Assembly (NCBI GenBank): GCA_022496205.1
Contig: WTXD01000001.1
Span: forward strand, 744,001 to 808,000
DNA from: Gloeopeniophorella convolvens
Taxonomy: Eukaryota; Basidiomycota; Agaricomycetes; Russulales
Reading direction: 5' to 3'
DNA: 64,000 nucleotides
Within the stretch, counting starts at the first letter, position 1. The number at the start of each line of letters is the position of its first letter. Shown in pieces: positions 1 through 8,589 of the stretch. The notes under the pieces were generated by a model. That model saw nothing but the letters and a program-made list of their open reading frames with translations. It was not told where the DNA came from and ran no database searches. The position numbers and the translations under genes are program-made.

Positions 1-460
1 GAACAACAGGCGAAGAGGGCTTCGAGGGCGGCGGGCTCTCGCGGGGCGACAAGATGGAAGGCGTCCCAACCCGTGGCAGAGACGACAACCAACCGGGCTC
101 CAAGCCGTCTTGCGCTGGCGCGCCCGTGCTGAACCTGCCATATGTCTACCGTCAACCGTAACTTGCGTGCCATAATGACACGATTCGTACAGCTCTGCAA
201 CATCGGACTTGGGGTCGTCCAGAGGGTCCGCAAGGGAAGGGGAGTATGCTCTGACCAGTGGTGAGCCCGGTGTTGGCGTTGACGAACCTGCGCCGGATGC
301 TGAGACAGCGTTGGGGCCAGCCTTCTTCTGCTGCCTCTTCTTGTTAAGCTAAGGTGAGAGAGTAAGATTCAGCAATGGTGAACAAAGAGGCAGAGATGCA
401 TTGGGCACGAACAAGAGCCTTGGCACGCGCTGCCTTGGCTGCGCGGTCGTCGTCGGACAT
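1..460 (-). CDS. N-terminal part of an unidentified protein (gene runs off the left edge)
   Basis: The start codon is at 460-458 and the protein begins MSDDDRAAKAARAKAL. A phase-0 intron starting GTTCGT and ending CTTAG follows; the frame resumes with LNKKRQQKKAGPN, then a Ser/Thr/Pro-rich stretch. A second intron (GTACGA to GGCAG) leads into SLPRVGTPSILSPRESP before the window ends. The basic, alanine-rich start followed by disordered Ser/Pro sequence resembles the N-termini of fungal Golgi coiled-coil proteins (golgin type), but no diagnostic domain lies inside the window, so the function is not assigned. Exon joins rest on frame continuity and good splice sites. It is transcribed in the same direction as the G-beta gene upstream of it. 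Confidence 0.6.
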
Positions 461-920
461 GAGTGGTGACTGTTGTGCGCGAGTGTATGCTGCAGACTGA
501 GGCGGCCGAGCAGAGGCGCTGGCACGCGTCGAGCGCGGTCGGGCTCAATTGAATCAGACAGCTCACATCTTCTCACGTGGTTCGGGCCGAGGCGCACAGC
601 CAATTCCAAATATCCACTCAAGTAAATAATAGTATGCAGACTGAAAAACTACGAAACGATTGGAAGCACATATTCTCAAGCACAGGAGAAGGATCTACCA
701 GCGATGAAACGGGCGACTTATGGCGAGGCAGTAAAGACAGACGTGGAATGACTCCAAAAACGCACTTTCGAAATTCGTAGCGTGAGTGGGAGATGGCGAA
801 CGATACAAGATACGACAACTGCAAAATGACAAGCAAATGAAAGCGAGCACGGGTGTGGCGCGTGGTCCGACGGATGGGTATGAAAAAGAGCCCCCGCCCA
901 CTGAGCCCGTCGTGGTCGAA
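461..920. other. Intergenic, no gene seen
   Basis: This holds the 5' flank of the truncated left-edge gene and the 3' flank of the G-beta gene. Short frames here have no convincing protein features and I see no RNA gene. Confidence 0.5.
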
Positions 921-2174
921 TTAAGCCCATACCTGTACGAGGGTAAGTCACTGGTGTGCCTGAATCAGACATGGCCAATTACCTTCAGGGTGCTATCCCA
1001 GCTCCCTGTGCAGAGTGCCATTCCATCTGTGCTCACACCCAGACAGCTGACGCGATTCTCGTGACCGGTGAGGACACCGACACGCTCGCCCTTCAAGCAG
1101 TCCCAAACGTTGCAAGTCCAATCGTCGTAACCACCGAAGAGGATACGACCCGAAATGGAAAATGCCACCGATGTGATGCCACACAAGATGTTATCGTGTG
1201 TGTATGTGTTCAGCTCGCGGTCGGCGCGGATGTCGAAGAGACGGCACGAAGCATCATCAGAACCGGTGGCAAAGGCATCGCCGTTGGGGAAGAACCTAGC
1301 AAACGTGATGAACGACGAAACATGGACAAAATGGAAACGCACTGGACAGCATTGATGTCTGACTCGTGACCTGTGAAGGTCTGGGTAGCCTTGCCAGTGC
1401 GAATATCCCAAAGCTTAGCAGTGGCATCGCAGGCTCCCGACACAAATACGTTCGGGTTCGGGCCCAAGGAGAGACTAGACCAACGTCAGTCGTGGGCCAT
1501 GTATAGAAACAAATTCAATGGTCACCTCATGACGTCTCCGGTGTGATCGCTGAACTCCACACTGCGCGACCCGGTCTCAATATCCCACAGCATGCAAGTC
1601 ATGTCACCAGAGCTGGTAACAATTTGACGATCGTTGATGAACCTGCAGCAGCTGAGGTAGCCAGAGTGCGCACTGAGTTCACGGGCGCCTCTGATGCTGT
1701 TACCATCTTTGCTGTGCAGATTGTAGATAGAGCAGATGTTGTCCAAACCACCACAAGCGACGAAATTCCCAGATGGAGAATAGGCACAAGTCATGACCCA
1801 GCTCGAGCGTAACGGGATGGCGTGGACTTTGTTAGTGGTGTATGCGTCCCAAACGATCAATTTTCCATCCTGGGACGCCGAGACGAGATGCCGCTTGTCC
1901 GTGGCCCAATGCATAGCATAGATTTTGGCAAGATGACCCCTCAGTGCGCGACGCGGCCTCATGACGATGCGTGGCAGGGGGTCAACCTCAGCAGCCATAG
2001 CGCGGACTGATGGTGGGGTTAAAACGGACGAGGGCAGGAAAGGCATAGCAGCGAATGCTCACGGCTCGTGTCAGCTGAAGACTCGCGCTTGGCCCTGATC
2101 CTTTCCTTCAAGCTGTCTGCTTCGCGACGCGCCGCGGCGATCCTTTCCTGAATATCACCTTGACCCTGCGACAT
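921..2174 (-). CDS. GPB1: Heterotrimeric G-protein beta subunit
   Basis: A G-beta protein of roughly 350 residues, which pairs with G-gamma at the plasma membrane and relays pheromone and nutrient receptor signals. The N-terminal coiled coil ([20 protein letters not shown]) is followed after an intron by the hallmark [18 protein letters not shown] and a seven-blade WD40 propeller: repeats such as [23 protein letters not shown] and CRLFDIRAD are readable. The last exon is tiny: after TGSWDSTLK a 50-bp intron (982-933) joins to VWA and stop, the usual G-beta ending; without that intron the protein would end wrongly in VIGHV. The start at 2174 gives the family-typical N-terminus. No truncation or missing blade is evident. 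Confidence 0.96.
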
Positions 2175-2851
2175 GATGAGTGGCGGTTAGAAGATGAAGG
2201 CGGTGGTGAGGGGGTTGGGGTGGGTTCAGTTTTTGCTGAAGAGCGTGAGAATAGATCAGGAACAAGAAAAGAGCCAAAGATGAATAGGACGCACCAGATA
2301 TGGAAGAGAAGAGGGTGTGCCGACTGTTCTCACTTGCGGAGCAAGAGTGGATGTGGTTGGACGAAGAACTCTCCAGGGAGAGACAAAGGGATAGAGAGGT
2401 GGAGAGAGAAACAGAGAGGGAGGCGGGGAGACCGGAGGGGCGGAGAGTGGGAGGAGATGGCGACGGGAAGGACTGAAGAGCGCTGGGGCGACCAACAGAC
2501 GACATCGCCGCCCATGAGCGTCCCGGCATTCCCCGGCATCATTTCGCCCTCCGAAACGCTGTCCACGTGCTCCCCGCGCTTACGCGCTTTCCGTCTTTCT
2601 CACCTGCCCAAACCGTCCCTGGCCCGCTACTCCTTTGCCGACCTCGCTCGCGCTTCCGCTCCCCAAGACCGTCGGGCTCATGCTCTGTCCTGCGAAAATA
2701 TGCGCTGATCGCTGTCCTTCGCCCAAACTCCATACCGCAGCTAGATTTCCGATTATTTACTTACCCACTGCTTCTGTCTCTGGCCGGGGACAGCACACCG
2801 TACGATCCAGCTCAGCGGACCCAGCTGCCGGCACGCGGTGGTCCCGGCTAG
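2175..2851. promoter_or_regulatory. Upstream region of G-beta, pyrimidine-rich
   Basis: This is the 5' side of the minus-strand G-beta gene. Roughly 2250-2500 is purine-rich on the plus strand, so the transcript leader or core promoter of G-beta would be CT-rich, which is common in fungal promoters. A long plus-strand frame here is compositional and I do not call it. Confidence 0.4.
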
Positions 2852-3310
2852 TACGACAACACGACAAAACCCAAGTCGCCTTTGCCCGGACAAACTACAA
2901 CGACCGGCATCTACCTAAGTCACTTTGGCATCGGATTGACAAACGCCCTCTGGTTGAACGAACTCTTGCTTGGCTCGTTCACTGCCGCGGTTTATAATTA
3001 GAATGGAGGACAGACTGCGTCTGCATCCTTCGATCCGTACGCAGGTACGGAGTTTTGTCAAGCACGCCACGTACTCGCGTTCTTCTCGCTCGCCACAGCG
3101 TCGGTCCCCCCAGCGTCAACGCGGACAAGAGACGCCGGGTACACTCGAGTCAGTGCCAAAACATATAGAGCTATTACACTTGTCGTCAGCCCCGGCGCCT
3201 CCATGTTCTCGATGGCGATCCACGAATATGTCTTTTTCGTTACCGGAGCTTCTGTCCCTTCTCGTAATGGTATCCAAATATCTAACTTAGTCTTGCCGGC
3301 TTGGTTTTGA
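2852..3310 (+). pseudogene. Coding-like frame with an in-frame stop; possible membrane-protein remnant
   Basis: One plus-strand frame follows a CTAG acceptor-like site at 2848-2851. It reads a Thr/Pro-rich segment, a hydrophobic stretch (FGIGLTNALWLNELLLGS), then AAVYN and a TAG at 2999-3001. The same frame continues with FCQARHVLAFFSLATA and further hydrophobic sequence to a TGA at 3308-3310. The spacing of hydrophobic segments and a Cys before the second one recall MARVEL-type four-helix fungal proteins, but this is weak. No start codon or first helix was found. It may be a decayed gene, a gene whose introns I have not resolved, or chance. Confidence 0.2.
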
Positions 3311-3649
3311 CGGAGCTTGGGCGTCGTACCTCTGCACATATTGCCTCATCCTACGTCGGATCACAGCTGGGGACTCGCTCGACTCACCCCATTGCCTCAA
3401 AATCCTCGATTTTGGACGGTATCTCCTTTCATTCGCTGTTTCGCAATCGCCGCACATTGCTGACGGCGAAAGGGTCGCGTTACGAAGAGCGTTCATCCTC
3501 CACTAGCCTCCCGAGGACTGCTTGACTCAAACCGCATACCCACTCTTGTAGTTTTTGGCTCCATTTCGATGGTGTAATCCTGGGCCATAGAACCCACTAG
3601 CCTACTAGTCGCTGTGCACCCTTCTTGAGGAGCTATGGCGATTGATACG
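3311..3649. other. Intergenic upstream of first small dsRBD gene
   Basis: No supported gene. The region leads into the TATA box of the first small dsRBD gene. Confidence 0.4.
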
Positions 3650-3656
3650 TATAAAA
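3650..3656 (+). promoter_or_regulatory. TATA box of first small dsRBD gene
   Basis: TATAAAA lies about 110 bp upstream of the ATG at 3763. The other two small dsRBD genes also carry a TATA-like element upstream of the ATG, which supports each being its own transcription unit. Confidence 0.5.
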
Positions 3657-3762
3657 GGCTGGATTGAAATCTCACCCCCCGACATCGACTCATCAATCCA
3701 ACGCTTCATCCTCTCGGGACGTGCCTTATTTTCTCTTCCTCAACTCCCCTAGCCAGATCTCA

Positions 3763-4092
3763 ATGTCCGCTAATACCGGTGGGCCAAACATACCTTTCAT
3801 CATACGTGTCGATCATTGACCCGAGTAGACTACGTCCTCATGCTAAACAACTACCTGCAGGCCACCGGCGAAGCCCGTCTACTGAGCTGGGAGTTCGGCC
3901 AGACAGGTCCCGAACATCAAGCTACCCACACGGCAGTGGCTAAATGTTGGTCCACTTGTTCTTCGGTTAGCTGGTACTAACAATTCTCAATTAGTGGGTG
4001 GTCATCCCGTAAGTCAGGGCAGCGCGACTACCAGGTCCACCGCGAAGCAGATTGCCTCGTTTCACTTCCTGAGACTTCGAGGACAGATCTGA
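3763..4092 (+). CDS. Small single-domain dsRNA-binding protein (copy 1)
   Basis: Three exons, 3763-3778, 3829-3945 and 3995-4092, encode 76 residues. Both introns start GT and end AG, and the second has a CTAAC branch point 15-20 bases before its acceptor. The product is essentially one dsRBD: helix 1 with LNNYLQ, strand region LLSWEFGQTGPEHQATHTAV, the turn LGGHPVSQGSA, and helix 2 starting near TAKQIASFHFL. The GP-H motif, the glycine turn and the Lys/Ala helix 2 are the family's marks. dsRBDs bind A-form RNA without sequence preference; the cellular role is unknown. Exon 2 is 117 nt, exactly the sum of exons 2 and 3 in the copy at 7196, so one intron has been lost here or gained there. Residues around helix 2 (ATTRSTAKQ) keep basic character. 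Confidence 0.8.
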
Positions 4093-5787
4093 TGCACTCG
4101 GCCCGCTATCGAATCTGTAGCGTGTTGGCCGTGAATTCCCCCTGCTTCAATCATCCCGCACGACTATTATACGACATCCCCGGTGTAATTGTATGGTTTG
4201 CCTACAGTACCTTACCCGCTTCGTTCTTCTGTGTCGTATAATATTTAGAATGTAAACTGCTCTCCGGCGATAAGTTCGAGCCAAAGGGCCGCTGCCTGCT
4301 CAAATACACGGACTATATTCCCAACGCAGTTTAAGACTCTTCTGCTTCTGCTTGTGAGGCCTACTCATTGCTGGTTCCATGAGACGTTGGAAGAGTGTTC
4401 ACAGCAGTAATACGCGCACCGTCGGATTACTTGCCTCGACAAGTGCCAAAGCTTCGTAACAAAATTCCGCTGGCTCTCAGAAAGACGACCACAGATGACA
4501 GGAGGTTAGAGCGAGAGCTGACTGACGAGACCCATGTGTGGGCCTGCACAAGCGCGCCCCTGGGACTCCGCCCCCTCGATTAAGTTATTACTTCCGTCTA
4601 CTTGGGATGAATTTGAAATGACGCCACGGTGGCCGGGGCTGTGAGAGACGCGGCCGCGGCATTTGGAATTGGCTGCGCCTGACGCTATGATGGCCCCCCC
4701 CAAGAGGCCTCGCCGTGGTGATATCCTTAGCCACGCCGCCCACGGCTGCTTGCTAGAGAACCGGGATCTTGATGATGCCGCTCCCTGCGGCAGCCAGGCC
4801 AACGTGTTTCAGCCTGCCACCACCAACACGCACCACGCCCGCGGCCGTCAACGCGATTGTTGGTTTCCTTTTCCCTCGAGACTGGCCAGTGCAGGCTCCA
4901 CATCAAAGGAACACTACGCTGAGCCACCGGTGCTTACGATTCAAAACCCAAACTTTCCACTGGCTGCGCGGTTCGTCATCGCCGTTGCTCGAGTCACGGT
5001 GGATCAGCCACTCCGTCATTTGCGCCCCGTGGGCTCGTCTCATCAGCGAACGACTTAGCACGGACTCTGCCTTGCGCTCGATTGGGACTCCGGGATAAGG
5101 CACCGACATGTGTAAACTCGGAGCTGCTCTCGCAGCCATGCTGCTCGAGCGCCCGGCGCCCAGTCTTTGGATCCCGCATTTCCCAGTCCGCCACCTTTGT
5201 ACTTGCACACCGTCGAGGCAAGAAGCAAAAAAAAAAATTGATCACCAGTCTGCGCCGTCGCGCCTCGAGGTCACACGCCTTGAAGCTCCAACGTTTAATG
5301 ATCGTTATTCCGGGTCCGACGTTACACCCGGCGTCAACACTAGGTGAGGCTTTGGACGCACGCCTAAACTGGCAGTTCTTTGCCTCTTGCCTTAGTTCGG
5401 GGACCACTCTTGATGCTGCGCGCCGCGATCTGGTATGTCTTTTTTTATTTCCGAAGGGTCACTCTGACGGCGCTGACAGCTTTTCAGATGTCATATGTAG
5501 TTCCCCAGCATGTCCACTTCAGCTTGATCGCTTCACATCTGCATTCCTGTCAATTATCTCAGTATTCAACGCCTTAGGGGGCTTCACCTTCTTGCATTCC
5601 TATCCAGTCGGCAACTCGGGCCTGACGGCAACTCCGAGACTGCGTAGCACAGAGGAAACCCTTGACGTCGGGGATGCTCCTAATCCATAGTGGATCGATT
5701 CGCATAGGCATGGTGTGAGCATCGTTGATTGCGCGAGTCCTCCGTGCGAGAGACGCGTTGGCTGTCGTCGGCATGTATTCGCGACCT
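4093..5787. other. Spacer between dsRBD copies 1 and 2, no supported gene
   Basis: Contains only fragmentary frames. A 28-codon frame (about 4249-4335) ends cleanly in a stop, and a 202-codon plus-strand frame at 5082-5690 has no recognisable domain. A run of 11 A occurs at 5227-5237. I see no transposase, reverse transcriptase or terminal repeats. More split dsRBD-like pieces could be hidden here. Confidence 0.35.
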
Positions 5788-5793
5788 TATAAG
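5788..5793 (+). promoter_or_regulatory. TATA-like box of second small dsRBD gene
   Basis: TATAAG about 45 bp upstream of the ATG at 5836. Confidence 0.4.
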
Positions 5794-5835
5794 CCTGTTC
5801 CTGTCGAGCTCGAAACCGCACACACCCAGTACGAC

Positions 5836-6216
5836 ATGGTTCCTGGTGAGCTTTACGCTATGTGTCGCCTCCTCTTCTGACCGAGATCCCAGCGACGGGT
5901 ACCATCGCGTTGAATAACTGTATGCTGCATTGCATTGGCACGAATCTCGAACTGATCCATTTTTAGTCCTTCAAGGCAGGGGAAAACTAACTTCCCTGAG
6001 CTGGGTTGATACCCAGTCTGGGCCCGCTCACGCGCCCGAATGGAACTCCGTTTGTAAAAGTGCGTAGTCCTCGCATCTGGTAATAGGCACTCTGTCAAGC
6101 TTTGTGCAGTTGATGGCCAGGAGGTGTCGTCCGGAACAGGAACCCACAAGCACTTGTCCCGAGACGCGGCAGCGGACGCCGCACTCGCCATCTTGATGTT
6201 GGAATGGAACGAGTGA
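5836..6216 (+). CDS. Small single-domain dsRNA-binding protein (copy 2)
   Basis: Four exons, 5836-5845, 5893-5919, 5967-6059 and 6110-6216, give 78 residues. The first exon is only 10 nt (ATG GTT CCT G). All three introns are phase 1 and GT-AG. The protein is one complete dsRBD: LNNFLQGRGKL for helix 1, then TSLSWVDTQSGPAHAPEW with the Gly-Pro loop, VCKIDGQEVSSGTG for strands 2-3, and RDAAADAALAILML for helix 2. There is no catalytic or other domain and no signal peptide. Exon sizes match the copy at 7196 (10, 24-27, 93 and about 105 nt), showing common descent. In helix 2 the usual Lys-Lys pair is replaced by His-Lys-His, so RNA affinity may differ. An RNA-silencing, antiviral or RNA-decoy role is only inference. 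Confidence 0.85.
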
Positions 6217-6491
6217 TGACACCCTTGTCGCATTTTACCTACGCGAGCCTCCGGCTCAACTTTCCCGCCTTGTCACCTGTTCTCCGTTGCAAGCATGTAT
6301 CTCTCATAGACTTTCCGCCTCCTTCTATTTGTTCGTCTAATCTACATATTTATCTATTCTATCTTCTCTTCTTCACGAGCCAGAGCAAGGTTCATGCACA
6401 CGAGAATCCACTAACTCCAATACTCAGGCTAGCTGGTTCCTGCATCTCTACGTGCTCTCAAAGCGACCGTGTACTCGGCAGTGTTACTGCG

Positions 6492-6855
6492 ATGTTCTGG
6501 TCTATTCGCCACAGCTTATTTCCGATAGGCCGACTATGTGAGTCATATGTACTGTATGAGCGGAACACTATAGCGTGTTGATGTATCATGTCAGTAACTC
6601 ACTAACGTCCAGTATCTGGTGCGCAGAACGGCGCTATCACCACCTCTACGCATCTGTTGAGATGGTCGTTTGCCATAGCGCCTGATGCCACAGTGCTGCA
6701 GAGGTGAGAGGTGTACCTACCGCGCGCACTTCCGAGATGCACGGTGTACAGCCTCCAACTTTTATGGGCACACACAGGTTGTTTCGGCTGTTTTGCTTGG
6801 TGGCTGTTCGATGCTGCGGGCCGCGCAAGCTGCTGCTGTGATCTTGATGTTGGCG
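6492..6855 (+). pseudogene. Possible degenerate dsRBD copy
   Basis: An ATG at 6492 opens a 46-nt exon ending in a GTGAGT donor at 6538. The intron ends CTAACGTCCAG at 6612 in phase 1, as in the intact copies. The next exon contains HLLRWSFAIAPDATVLQ, which aligns with the Leu-x-Trp strand of copies 1 and 2. A later block in one frame reads LLGGCSMLRAAQAAAVILML (about 6796-6855), an excellent dsRBD helix 2. I could not join the two blocks in frame with standard splice sites, and the Gly-Pro loop is lost. A decayed paralogue or a diverged gene with an unusual junction both fit. Confidence 0.35.
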
Positions 6856-7096
6856 CGGTCGACCCACACCAGATTCGGAACCTGGAGCATGGACTTCTGT
6901 CCGTCGACGCATACTGGCAGTCGGCATTATCATTCTTTGCGCGTATCGTACAGAAACCACTTAGGCGCCGGTATCATTCGTGATTGTTCACTTTCCGTTT
7001 CGCATGCGATTTTACGAGGTACGGATTCACAGGACGGTACTACGTGTTGACTACACCTGCGTACGTCTGTGGACCAACAGCTCAGCTTCTAGACAG

Positions 7097-7103
7097 TATA
7101 AAG
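7097..7103 (+). promoter_or_regulatory. TATA box of third small dsRBD gene
   Basis: TATAAAG about 95 bp upstream of the ATG at 7196. Confidence 0.45.
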
Positions 7104-7195
7104 CCATGCCTTCAGCATATCTCAGAATGCAAGCTCTGAACGTCTTTCAAGCTAAGCCCGCACTCAAAGCATCCCGACAAACGATTTCTTCACAA

Positions 7196-7592
7196 ATGGC
7201 TCCTCGTACGTGCTTAACTATCATAGTTCTAAATCCCGCCTTCCTTCAAATTCACCACTGCACCCCACAGCACCCAGCGTCCAACTTAACAACCGTATGT
7301 TCTGATATAATCGACTCACGGATGAGGCTATACTTACCGCTTTGAAGACTTCCAAGGAGTTGGGAAGGCTAGTGCGCTTAGCCGTTACGAGAAGGATAAC
7401 GGACCAAATGTAACAGACCGATGGACAGTCGTCGTAAAAGGTGAAAATTGATTTGCAGATGAGGGATCCAGGCTGAAATTCGATATAGTCGACGGACGGG
7501 TTGTCGGTTCCTGCGATAATCCCCACAAATCTGCGGCGATAGAGGAGGCATGTGCTCAGGCGATGAGAATGCTGGGCATTCCGCTAGTTTGA
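7196..7592 (+). CDS. Small single-domain dsRNA-binding protein (copy 3)
   Basis: Four exons, 7196-7205, 7271-7294, 7348-7440 and 7489-7592, encode 76 residues. As in copy 2 the first exon is 10 nt (ATG GCT CCT C) and the third is 93 nt; all introns are phase 1. The protein is a single dsRBD: LNNHFQGVGKASALSRYE, the loop NGPNVTDRW, strands TVVVKVDGRVVGSCDN, and helix 2 SAAIEEACAQAMRMLGI. I placed the third intron at 7441-7488 because it restores the K-V-D-G turn; a nearer AG at 7458 would give an implausible 18-nt intron. Helix 2 is acidic where most dsRBDs are basic, so this copy may bind RNA weakly or act through protein contacts. Confidence 0.8.
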
Positions 7593-8183
7593 ACGGCAGT
7601 GAATTTCCGTCACTGGCTCACCTCTTGCCTAGTTACATTTCATTTCGTCTTCGTATTCGGTTCTCGTGCTTGTATAATGTCACATGCATATCCTTGTCAC
7701 TGAGAATCGCCCTTCTACCGGACTAAAATCGCCCCCCCCCCTGGTACAACTTACCACTGCGTGTTCATAGGGAGTGCCATATCCGAGCGAGCGCCGAAGC
7801 TACAGTGTTCCGCCGTGTAGCCGGGCTCAACCGGGCTGGACTGGCGCTCGCGCGCGCCAGTCATACGGCACAGCGCCTCCTGCCATTGGCCACCGTTGGC
7901 CGGTCTACTCCCACGCGTTCTCTCCAGCCAACGACGACGGCTCCTCGACCTCCGGTAGACCGACCGCTGACTACGAATGCTCCGCCGTCTAGTCCCATAT
8001 GTTGTCGCAGGTATGACGGGTGAGTGCTGTGGGTCCGACCGTTGCTCTGCCACACAGTGCTTTACCTTGTACCTAATCTGGTTTCAGGTGTGGTGTCTGG
8101 CATCTACATATTCAGACCTCTTGTGACGAAGGAAGCTTCGGCAAACCTTCCTGCACTGGAGCTTGAGAACCCGGCGCCCAGTA

Positions 8184-8478
8184 ATGACGGCCGGTGCGTT
8201 GTATATCATAACCACCTCTATCTCGACGTTTCAGAATTGACGGAATCATCGTCTAACAGTGCAGACAAGGGCTCCAGACCCGAGCGTGCACCCATCCACC
8301 CTCCAGCAACAACTGCATAACAACGGGACATCGACCAACCGGTGGTATGAGAACGCCGACGCGCCACAACGTGGAACACGCCTTTGCGCGTACCCATCAC
8401 AATCTGAGTCAAGATGCTGGGATCACGGCTGCTGGTAGCTGTATGTCGCAGAAAACGGTGCTAGATACGTCTCAATAG
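8184..8478 (+). pseudogene. Possible second degenerate dsRBD copy
   Basis: The architecture of copies 2 and 3 recurs: a 10-nt first exon (ATG ACG GCC G) at 8184-8193, a GTGCGT donor, an acceptor at 8234, and a 24-nt second exon ending AAC A at 8258. Downstream, one frame reads QLHNNGTSTNRWYENADAPQ, resembling the helix-1 to Trp region, and after another GT-AG pair AGITAAGSCMSQKTVLDTSQ precedes a stop at 8476-8478. The junction at 8306/8307 is out of frame, exon 3 is shorter than 93 nt, and helix 2 is missing. The same stretch could instead encode a small membrane protein in another frame, so this is tentative. Confidence 0.25.
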
Positions 8479-8589
8479 TCAGAGTATACAGACCGCCACC
8501 ATGTATCAAGCGCAGCGGTACAACTCAGCAACCACTACATCTTTACTGAGCAAATTAGCTACCCACGTCCGTCCTCTTCAACTCATGGC

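Noticed and set aside
5082..5690. A 202-codon plus-strand frame
   Set aside because: No domain, no homology-like motif, no helpful splice context; it includes a poly-A run. It is likely chance, though pieces of it could belong to an unresolved split gene.
7441..7458. An 18-nt intron (GTGAAAATTGATTTGCAG) in dsRBD copy 3
   Set aside because: Using the later acceptor at 7488 gives a normal 48-nt intron, the same exon phase and a better glycine turn (K-V-D-G), so the ultra-short intron is not needed.
7981..8320. A possible small membrane protein made by joining MLRRLVPYVVA to VLYLVPNLVSGVVSGIYIF
   Set aside because: The splice sites are plausible and the start is hydrophobic, but it overlaps the dsRBD-like relic in another frame and has no recognisable family.
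2175..8589. A transposable element filling the gene-poor region
   Set aside because: No reverse transcriptase, transposase, integrase or terminal repeat was recognised; the region is better explained by small split genes and relics.
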